Positions 51,846 through 60,844 of a stretch of 64,000 nucleotides of DNA are shown here, piece after piece (position 1 is the first letter of the stretch; the number at the start of each line of letters is the position of its first letter). The DNA is from Massariosphaeria phaeospora (taxonomy: Eukaryota; Ascomycota; Dothideomycetes; Pleosporales), in contig JAADJZ010000002.1 in the NCBI GenBank assembly GCA_011032825.1, positions 2,377,826 to 2,441,825 on the forward strand, read 5' to 3'. The translations under genes and the position numbers were made by a program. The notes below the pieces were generated by a model, which did not search any database, had not been told where the DNA came from, and saw only the letters and a program-made list of their open reading frames with translations.

Positions 51846-52660
51846 TGACGAGGCAATGGGAAGTGGAAGCAGTCTGGAAAAGTAGATGTTGTATGCATAG
51901 GTTCATTGGGTTTGTTTCTTTTCCGCTCCCTGTCACGGGTTGGCCGGCCGGCTGGAGAGTAGATGAGAGATACTGAATCAACTAATTGCAGGAAAATGGA
52001 ATAGCATCGACATCGAATTGGATCGACCAACCGAGACGCACGCATTCTAGACTACCACTCAGCTCGGTTATTTTGTTTGCCTCGTAGTATCTTGCTGTTT
52101 GAAATGAACACGGCGCTGCGGAGAAATTGCTGCGGATCGGATCGATTTCAATATCAATGTCTAACTAGCTTGACTCACCTCGTATTCTGATGCTGCAGTT
52201 GTGCTTCATCGACGTACCAAACGCTCAGGGGTCTTCTGCGCCGTCTTCGAGGTTTCCGGCGACGACACGTGTAGACCTCGACTCGAGCTCGGGGCTGCAG
52301 ATTGACGTACACTGGAAGAGCAGAGTGTCCACGGCGGCATCCTTAGACACAAGCGAAACACGAAGTCACGGATGACACGGATGGACGAAGATATGTCCAG
52401 GCCTGAGCAGTGATTTACAGGGACGGATCGGATCGACTCCGGATCGATCCAGATTATCCATAGATTATCCAAGGAGCCAGAAGTAGTTAGTAATCATCAA
52501 TCTATACCCAAATAAGGCGTGCCGTGAATGTTCTAGTTCTAAGTGCGGCTCCCCACTTGATACTCCGGATAGCGGATTTCAACTACATCTTATCTCCGCA
52601 CCTACGCCCACTGCCTCAATACATGAGATTAAGTTGCCCAATTCACTCAGGCCTTTTTTG
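51846..52660. other. Intergenic, no gene seen
   Basis: 3' side of the P450, then a transition to repeat DNA. No 5' end of the hAT fragment could be located here. Confidence 0.45.
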
Positions 52661-52951
52661 ATGGCTAGAAAACAACCCAACTAACACTCTCGCACGCCTG
52701 TTAGGTCGCGGCGCAGTGCTGCCGCCGCTGCGACGCCTTCTAGCAGCCAGGAACTGGCTATACTCGATGACGCGGATACCGACGCACTCCTTACCGAACT
52801 CGATTCCGCTGACGTCCTTGTACCTACGCAGTATCAGCAAACAAACAAGGATAGCGTAGAGGTGCTATTAGACGGGCAGCCTGTTTTTCAAGCGCCTTTT
52901 AATTATACCTGGCTGCGATGGAGCGATCTAGCTTTAGATAGCTGTCGTTAG
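52661..52951 (+). pseudogene. hAT transposase N-terminal fragment
   Basis: ATG 52661 opens MARKQPN, then an in-frame TAA at 52682, then RSRRSAAAAATPSSSQELA, ILDDADTDALLTELDSADVL and PFNYTWLRWSDLALDS, ending at TAG 52949. This sequence is like the N-terminus of hAT-family transposases common in ascomycete genomes. BED finger, catalytic core and dimerisation domain are absent, so most of the element is lost. CAA-to-TAA and CAG-to-TAG type stops suggest RIP. Confidence 0.5.
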
Positions 52952-53089
52952 ATAGCTGCTCTATAGCTAAGCGACGTGGCCGTATAGAAGAGGCTACGGT
53001 TGAAGCTTACCTTTGCCTCAACAATTGAGGCAACTTAGGCCTTATATCTATTAGAGATCACGACGCTTAGTTACGCGGAGGAGAGGACG

Positions 53090-53102
53090 CAGAGATGTCA
53101 AC
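53090..53102 (+). mobile_element. Solo hAT-type terminus matching the 30.8-kb MITE
   Basis: CAGAGATGTCAAC is identical to the first 13 bases of the MITE TIR at 30767. No partner end was found nearby. It lies 140 bp after the hAT transposase fragment. Confidence 0.45.
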
Positions 53103-53228
53103 TATTACGGAATACTAGCGAGAGTATATACCGTGTCCGTGCACCCAATGCACGGATTCAGCCAATGCACGCCGAACACCAAACACGTCAAAACTCCCTA
53201 ATCTTCAACACGCGACAACTCCACCACT

Positions 53229-53456
53229 ATGGACCCTATTTAGGCTGCAATTGATAAAATCGAATCGCGAGAACTAGGAGAAGATTTCTTATATACAGAA
53301 ATTGCTACTAGACGTAGTGTCAATCGTAGTACACTATCGCGAAGACACTAAGGTGTTACAGAGTCACGTGCAGCTACTGCAAACAATCAACAAAAGCTTA
53401 ACTTACAGCAAAAGAAAGAGCTTGTGCGATATATTAAAGAACTTACAAAGAGACAT
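53229..53456 (+). pseudogene. Fot1/pogo transposase N-terminus, split by a later insertion
   Basis: ATG 53229 reads MDPI, stop, AAIDKIESRELGEDFLYTEI then RRSVNRSTLSRRH, stop, GVTESRA and LNLQQKKELVRYIKELTKRH. This is the typical HTH/CENP-B-like start of fungal pogo (DDE_1) transposases. The stops are TAG and TAA where CAG and CAA are expected. The frame is interrupted at TA 53456-53457 by the element 53458-55323 and resumes at about 55326 as ILSIKKIV before decaying. Confidence 0.8.
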
Positions 53457-53457
53457 A

Positions 53458-55323
53458 ACGTAAACCACCAGTAACCCGGCCAAACCAGTAACCCGGCCAA
53501 ACCAGTAACCCGGCCAAAAATGCTTGGCACAACCAACTCATCTCAAAGAACATCAAATTAATCGCTATCGAACAAGGAACCTGCGTACGTCGTGCTAGCT
53601 TTAGATTCAGAAGCTTCTTCTGTATCCTTTTGGCAGGTTCGGGCATTGTGCCCTGTATCACCACAGTTTCTACAGCGCTGTAGAGCTGGTTGTGCTCTTT
53701 CTTGACCCTCTCTACTACGCGCTTTCTTTGATAGCTGAGGCGCTGTAGACGCTTCAGCAGCTACTTGCGCTGATCCGTTACTGTACTCCATTGTACCGCC
53801 ATGCTGAATCCGCTTCCGTTTGCGCGATTTCCGCTTGGTTATCTCTGCTAATTGATCTTCAAGCTCCTTTTTTTGGTGGTCCTTGAGCGCGTTCTGATGC
53901 AGCATTAATTCAGCTCTTTTTACAAGCTGAGAGAAGCCACTCTGCGCTAAAGTAAGCGATCTAGTAATAGAATCGCGTACTAGCTTTGATTGCGATCCAA
54001 ATTCGAGTGTATTGCTTGGAGTCTTTGACTGCCACGGCGTCTCTAGTGCGGGGGGTAGTAGCGGGGTACGCAGCCGTACTTCAAGACGACCAAGGACTAC
54101 CTGCGCGTTGATAGGGACTAGCCTTGAAGCCTCAAAGGCTTTCTTGCAGTTCTTTGTTGTAAACACCTCAAAAAACGCGTCTCTAAAGGCTAGCAAGAAG
54201 CCTTCTTTGTTGATATAGAAGACGCGCCGGCGCGCTAAGTCTTGAACGCGTTGAGAGTACTTCAGCTTCAGCGGCGAGAAGCAGACCACATCTAGCAGCT
54301 GAAGGATATAAGATAAATAGGCCGGCATGCAGAGCGTGAGAATCTTGTTCTCAAGGCAATAGTCTTTGAAATCCTGAGATTGGTGGCTCTCATGGCCGTC
54401 TAAAATGAGCAGCCGATACCCCCCTACCTAACGCGCCTTTGTATGCGCGTCAAAGTGCTTCAACTACTTAAAACCAAGAGCGTTGTTTGTCTAGCCGTTC
54501 TTAGAGACTAAGAGCTTCTAATTGCTAGGTATAAAGTTCTCCTCGTACTATGCTAAGATGTAAACGCGCTTTTTGTAGATAATAAACGGCAGGATCGCGT
54601 ACCCTGCGGCGCAAATGCTCTAGATAACTGTTACCTACTCTCGATCGCCTAGCTGGATAAGATTAGGTTGAGTACATTTCTAAGAGCTTGTAACGACTTT
54701 TATAGAGCCAATTACGCCTATCTAGAAGCTAGTCTTGTTAAAGTTGTGCACGTCGTCGTTGTAGACGCTGTACTTGGCTTTAGTGTCCTCTACTAGCTTG
54801 AACTACGCGCCAATTATTTCTAGATTCTTTTGGAGTATTCTCTGCCTATCCTTGGCTCGATTAAAAGCTATTTTGAGCTTAGATAAACGCGTTACGAAGC
54901 GCGCAGGCTAGTTCTTGCCTACTAGCCTGCTACTACGCTCGCCTAGCAGTTTATCAGCTATATTAGCTACTTTAGATAGAAAAAGCGCAAATTCTTGCGC
55001 GTTAAGGTTAAGAATGTATTAGACAATTGTTTTTTCTTTAGTGCTTGTAAGTTTACGAAGAGTAGACGTAGTTTTTAAGCTAAAAAGTGTTTCTTTATTG
55101 CGTTTAGCAAGTCGACGGTGATTAACAGTAAAAAACTATGCAGCTACGCAAAGGCTTTAGAATTTGCTAGCTCTAAAAGCTTTAAGAGTAAAAAGAAGTT
55201 TGCTTTTGTGTTTACGTAATTGCGCGTTCGTAGGTGTAAGCATAGTAAAAGCAAGTTAGTATTCGTAGTCTTAGCGTTTTTTAGCTAGGTTACTAGTTTA
55301 GCTAGGTTACTAGTAGTTTACGT
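53458..55323 (-). mobile_element. Fot1/pogo element, 1866 bp, nested, TA target duplication
   Basis: Left end ACGTAAACCACCAGTAACCC; the right end on the minus strand is ACGTAAACTACTAGTAACCT, the same sequence with C-to-T changes. TA dinucleotides flank both ends (53456-53457 and 55324-55325). Subterminal repeats: CCAGTAACCCGGCCAAA three times from 53468 at the left, and its mutated inverse (TTTAGCTAGGTTACTAG) twice at the right. The element carries a minus-strand transposase and lies inside another pogo relic. Confidence 0.9.
53558..55243 (-). pseudogene. Fot1/pogo DDE_1 transposase with C-terminal zinc knuckle, decayed
   Basis: Reading from ATG 55243 (MLTPTNAQLRKHKSKLLF) to 53558 gives about 561 codons in one frame with many TAG/TAA stops in the first half. 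Recognisable parts: LNAQEFALFLSKVANIADKL, GVIGSIKVVTSS, YAILPFIIYKKRVYILA, and YRLLILDGHESHQSQDFKDY with the second catalytic Asp. Then come CMPAYLSYILQLLDVVCFSP and a long tail ending in CRNCGDTGHNARTCQ, a CCHC zinc knuckle. The last 257 codons (54328-53558) are free of stops, while the first 300 are heavily mutated. Missense changes such as expected Pro to Leu and His to Tyr fit C-to-T mutation. Not functional. Confidence 0.9.
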
Positions 55324-55429
55324 TATACTTTCTATAAAAAAAATAGTAACGTACTCTACAAGCAAGTAGGCTACACGAGCGAGTAAGCTACTTGCGCTAA
55401 AACTCTACTAAAACTCCCTCAACAACGCG

Positions 55430-55830
55430 ATGCCTTAACAAGAAAACTAGTTACTAGCTCTAAAGAAAGCTCGATTGCAGCTTGCGCTTTAAGCTATCGA
55501 AAGAAATGCGAATCTCTTTTAGCAACGCGCTGCAGCAATCTACAATGTACTTCGAAACACTTTAAAGCGTTAACGCGCTAACGTACCTTACGAGTTAGTA
55601 GATTACACGAGTTCGTAGATTACTTTTGCCAAGCTCCTACTAACTCTACCTATGCACGCGATGCTTTAACAACAACACTAGGTAGAGCCTTCTACAGAAC
55701 GTTAGATACAAACTGCCTTTTAGGCTCTTAAACAAGACGCGACACTTTCTTAGCAACGCGCTGCAGCTATCTACAACGTCGCTTAATTATTACTAAGCTG
55801 CTAACGCGTAGGATAGACTCTACAAGTAGA
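55430..55830 (+). pseudogene. HTH transposase fragments, two degenerate copies
   Basis: Treating TAG/TAA as former CAG/CAA, the + strand reads MPQQENQLLALKKARLQLAL, then QRAAAIYNV at about 55531-55557, and a second QRAAAIYNV near 55755. This RAAxIYNV box is part of the psq-type HTH of fungal Tc1/pogo transposases. A and T substitutions are frequent. No DDE core follows. Confidence 0.5.
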
Positions 55831-56312
55831 TTGCTAGCTTAAATCAAAGAATCTATTCTAGAGCGCGACTTGCACTTAGCTCTAAGTAGAAGCTAGCTAG
55901 GAACTAGATCTACGCGTACGCGCGTGCATATCTCATTACACTCTCTCTAAGTAGATTGAACTTTAAGGTATTAGTAAAAGTACATTTCTACGCTTAGATT
56001 AAGCTGTAATTTAGACTCGTTACTTAGTGCGCTGCGCTGTACTGTTGCTAGAATTTGCATTAAAATCGTACACGTAGTTGTAGTGCTTAAAGTTAAAATT
56101 ATAAAGCTTAGTAAAGCAACGCGGTAGAAAGAAACGTAGGTATAATGTTACGCAACTGTAACACAAACAACAAACGCAGTTCGCGCAAGCAGCGTGTTTG
56201 CACTGCAAAGGCAAAAAATAGATAGATTTGTAGCTAGTAAATAATACAAGCAGCATTTACACGACGCGCGATTTGCAACGCGCAACTTGCACTTGTTGCA
56301 AAATTTATCAAC
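55831..56312. other. Decayed repeat DNA
   Basis: TA-rich, with CTAG-containing motifs throughout. No identifiable element. Confidence 0.5.
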
Positions 56313-59300
56313 TTGTATCTGTCAACGCGCATCTACGCTATAGCAAAGACAAACGTTAAGCTGCAGTATTTTGAGCATCTCGCAGCGTACTCTATAGCTA
56401 TCTGCAAAGAGTGCAGGCATAGCGTGCTACCTAGACATATTAAAAGTTACCTGCAACGCGCGCATAAGGTTAAGCAGAAGCAGGCTAAAGATATAGCAAA
56501 GAGAGTGCGCAGCTAGCTAGGGCTAGTAGAGTATGCTAGCGAGATTTGAGTGCCTAGCTAGGTCGTTGCGCTGCTTAGCCAATTGCTAGTATATCTAGAC
56601 AGGTTATTATGCTAGCTAGACGCAGCCCGTTGTTACAAAGTGCTAAAGAGCGTTAAGGCAATAAAGAATTATTAGTAAGAAGTGCACGATTGGTTAGTAA
56701 AAAGCAAAGGCAGCTATCTTAGTCTAGCAGCGCAGAAAGAGATACAGCTACGCGTCGACGAAAGCTGCCGACGCGTACACTGCCAGCGGCTGCTCGTTTA
56801 AGGCCTAGGATCGCAGTACTTCGAGGTGCAGCCGCCCAACGACGACGACCTAGGAGTAGTACCCATCGACGGCGAGGCAGCGTGGGCGCGCGTAGGCGAG
56901 GCAATGGCTAAGGCGTAAGAGAGAGTAGAGAAGCGAGCGATCAGCACCATCTAGGCGGGCGAGCGCGATGAGGTTAACTCGTAGGTAGATCAGACGCAGT
57001 GGCTGCCGTACCTAGTAGGCATGGAGCGAGCGGATCTGCTAGCGTGTATCAAGGAGCTAGTAGCTAAGCCGGATTCAAGAAGCGACAACGAGGCCGAGCC
57101 GGTAGAGGCAGCGATCTGGGCGGCCATAGACGGGCTCATGCGCTTCAGCTAGGCGTTAGTAATTGAGCGCGTCGGCGTGTTCGTGCAGCTAAAGGCAATT
57201 TGTATTAAAAAGCACTAGACGCGGTACCAGCCGCTGCAGCTGTATATAGACAAGAAGGCAATTGTCAAGCACACGCGGCCGTAGCAGCAGGTGTTAATGT
57301 TTTTCGCGCGCACATAGAAAGAGCACGCATGGAAAAGCTCGTAGTACTAGTTTAGGCAGCAGCAGCGCGAGGCATAGAAAACGTTAGTCTACGAAGCAGA
57401 AAAAGCAGCAGAAGAAAAAGCAGAAGAGAGAGAAAACAAAGCAAACAAGCAGATAAACGAGAAAGCAGACAATAAGCTAAAAACAAACGAAGAAATAGAA
57501 GTTAACGAAACGAATTAGGCAATAGAGGTAGCACTTGATTAAAGCGCTGCAAGCGCTAAGCTAGAGAAGTTATCTAAAATCTAGAAAGCGTGTCTAGATT
57601 TTTGCATCGCGTTGCTAGACTACTGCATTACTCGCTAAGAGTACGACAGCTCGTTAGTGTGCGCGCTAGCAGTGCTAGGCGTTAAAGAGAAAAGCTAAAA
57701 AAAGCTAGAATAGTATTCGCCGATTTTGTTAGCCGTAATTAAAACAGTACGGTTTATAGTAGTGCAGCAGAAGCTAGAGCTATTAGGTGCAAATCTAGCA
57801 GATCCGCAAAATAGTAACGAGAAAATAAACAATTTTGACAACAGCGCGTACGAAAGCGGCTTTAGCGCTAGCTTACGCTGCTGCTTAAAAAGTTGTTTGC
57901 AGCTTGTACAGTAGATAATAGACTAGTTTATAGTGCGCAGCAGCTACGGGCTAATGTAGTAGATGCTAAACTTGCAAACGTATAAGCTAAAGATTTATTA
58001 CAATACTACAGCGCGCAGGCACGTAGAGTAAACTAGCAATAAGCTGCTATACAAAAAGCTGCACTTTAGCATAGCCTAGTTTTGCAGCATAGTTTACAAG
58101 CTAGCAAGCAAAAGCTAGCAGCTGTTAACGAAGAAGCTGTTGTTTAGCAAAGCTACGCTTGTACTTGCCGTGCTATAAAAGAGCATACGCAATAACCTAA
58201 CTAACGAGCAGCTAAAATAAAACTTTTTAAAAGACTAGCGCACACAAATGCTCGTTGACGGCGAGCAGTAGCTATTTAAGCGAGTAAAGCAAAAAGCTAG
58301 CATTCGTAGCTAGTTTATAAAGCTTAAAAGCTAGTTAGAAGTAAACTAGCAAGCAGTAAAGCAGTACATAAATCGAGTAGTTAAGTTCTGCAAAAAGCTA
58401 GCGGTATTAATGCATATTAGCAGCGGGCAGCTAGCGCAAAAGCTAGAAATATTAAGCGTGCAGCATAGCAACACAGTGCAAAGCAGCTATTGCAACGTAT
58501 TTATTAAAAACAGCATAGTAGTGTTCGTAACGCGGTACTACAAAAGCTACAACGTTAGTAGCAACGTTAAAATTATCTACTAGTATCTACTACGTAAAGT
58601 AAGCGAGCTAGTAGTGTAGTATATGTAGCTAGTGCTACCGTTCTAGCAGCAGCTCAAAGCGTTAGTGTAGAAGAAAAAAGCAGTAGCGTTTTACATGTAG
58701 CTAGCTAACTCTAGCAGCTGCAAATAAACAATAGATTAACTTCGCAAAGCGTTAAAGCGCGAGAGCCGAATTGCTATAAGCTAAAAATAAACGTTTGCTA
58801 GGTACCGCGAGATAGCGATTAGCATTAGCTAGCGATATTTGCGTAGATCTACTACGTTCTAAGCTAAAAAAAAAGAAAAAAAAAAGAAAAACGAAGATAC
58901 GGCAGAAGCGTTTATTGCTAATAAGTAAGCGAGCTATACGTCGCACGTCGCTAGGCTAGTGTACGCGCGAAAAATTATAAAGCAAGCTAGCGCCGTAGCT
59001 AACAAGCAGCAGCAATTTCAAGCATCTAGCACTAATTAGCATCGATTTTTAGGCTTCTAGCTAGACGTTAACTAGAGCGAAAAAAGCAGAAAGCAAAAGC
59101 AAGCGCCGTTTGAAAGCGAAGCGGACGAGGCAAAAATCGATTAATAGCAGCAGCTAAAGAAAATAGACAGCAGCAAGCAGCTTAAGCGGATAATAAGCAA
59201 CAAAGCCAAGTTTCGTAGCGTGCAAAAAAAAGCTATTAACGCTATTATAGCAGGCGAGAGCTTTGTCGTAGCCGTAATGCTTACTAGCGAAAGCAAAAGC

Positions 59301-60765
59301 TTGTTGTTTATGTTGCTAGCGTTTGCAAAGCAAAGCAGCACTACTATTATTGTCGTGCTGTTAATCGCGTTACGCAGCAATATAAAGCAGCGATGCTAGA
59401 AGCTAGAAATATCGTGTGTAAAGTAGAAAAGCTGCTACTTGCTTAACGCTACTGCCGTAGTGTTAGTAACGCTTAAGTTAGTAGTAAAAAAAGCGTTTAC
59501 TACGTTTTTAAACCGGCTTTAAGCAACGCAGCAGCTAGATTAAATTGTTATCGACAAGTGCTATATCGTGTTAAATTAGTAGTACACGTTTTGCAAGCAA
59601 ATGCAGTAGCTAAGCAAGCTAGTAGCTGCGAAAACGCAGATAGTTATGTTAACAGCAACGTTGCTACTAAGTAAAAAAAACGAGTTATTCTAGCGAATGC
59701 ATTTTAAACGAAATTAGGTAAAAATGTTTAGAGCGCTAACAGCGTAGACTAACATAGCGTATCGCATAGTTAAGCTAGGCAAGAAAGCGAAAAAGCAAAA
59801 AGCAAAGGCTATAGTGTTAAAAGCTGTAAAGCAGAAGCTGCGCAAGTATAAAATAAGCAAAATTATCGTGTACAGCAACTTAGTGCCTAAGGTTAAAGCG
59901 TTAGCAGCTAAGCTTGAATGCTAGGCGTATTACTACTACGTAGTTAGCAAAGCAAGCATGTTAAAAAAGTTTATAGCTAGCTAACAGCGTATTATTATTA
60001 CTACTAGCGCATTAAGCACAGGCGTTAACGTGCTTAACATTTAGTGCATTGTTTACATTAACTAGCTGTTTAGCGTGTTAGAGTACGCGCAGAAGAGTAG
60101 TAGAGCTAAGCAAAACAAACTGCTAAGCAAAGCAATTACGATTGTACAAGAAAGCAATTAACAAGTAGCTACTAACGCGCAAAGCGAAGCAAAGCAAGCG
60201 TTAGTACAATTGTATATAAAAGAAAGTAGCAGCGTACAGTGCTAAAAAGTAGTGTTAGACAAATATCTAAACTAGCAAGAAGCAAAGCGAGTAAAATGCA
60301 AAAAAAAAGAAAAAAAGTGTAACGTTTGTCAAAGAGAAGAAGCAAAAAAGCGAATAAATAAAAGCAAAGAAAAAAACAGCGAGAATCCTAGCGAGGTTAA
60401 AAAAATAGAAGCGAAAGAAAGCGTAGGCAAAAGCGAAGAAAAGAATGAAAAAAAAAAAAAGCAAAGAACGTTTGAGCAGCAGCAGCGAAAGCAACAAAGC
60501 TTACACTAAACGTTAATCTAGCAGCAACAGCACGAGTTTAAGAACGTTAAGTAGCTGCGCAGGTAGTTAGCGCAGTAAGCGAGCTAGTGCGAGATATGCA
60601 AAGTAGTAGGTAATAAGTACAGCAACTACGACGTGTAGCAATGTAAGCAAGCAAAAAGCACACAAGTCAACAAAAGTATTACAGCAATAAAAAAAAAAAT
60701 TAAGTTTAAGAATTATTTTAGGTGTTTTTGGTGCGAGGTGCTGCAAGAGATATGCTATTAGTAAA
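56313..60765 (+). pseudogene. Telomere-linked RecQ helicase (TLH-type) with OrsD-like zinc finger, RIP-decayed
   Basis: One long + strand frame with many TAG/TAA stops at former CAG/CAA/TGG codons. The N-terminal part reads YFEHLAAYSIAICKECRHSV then LPRHIKSYLQRAHKV, the C2H2-like finger of OrsD-type proteins. The middle reads YFEVQPPNDDDLGVVPIDGE and QWLPYLVGMERADLL. The helicase core starts near 59200: FRSVQKKAINAIIAGESF, then motif I MLTSESKS at 59278-59301 (TGGGKS expected), motif II IDKCY at 59550-59564 (DECH expected), LTATL, and SALSTGVNVLNI (GTGVN expected). A Cys-rich tail follows (CNVCQREE, CEICKVVGNKYSNY, CFWCEVLQEIC). Changes are G-to-A and C-to-T on both strands, the RIP pattern. 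It runs toward the telomere, as these subtelomeric helicases often do. Not functional. Confidence 0.9.
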
Positions 60766-60775
60766 GAAGTTAGGT

Positions 60776-60844
60776 TTAGAGTTAGAGTTAGAGTTAGAGT
60801 TAGAGTTAGAGTTAGAGTTAGAGTTAGAGTTAGAGTTAGAGTTA
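60776..60844 (+). repeat. (TTAGAG)n tract, telomere-repeat variant
   Basis: About 11.5 units of TTAGAG in the same orientation as the terminal TTAGGG array, 3 kb inside it and directly after the helicase relic. A shorter degenerate patch (GAGTTTGAGTTAGAGTTAG) is near 61180. Confidence 0.95.
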
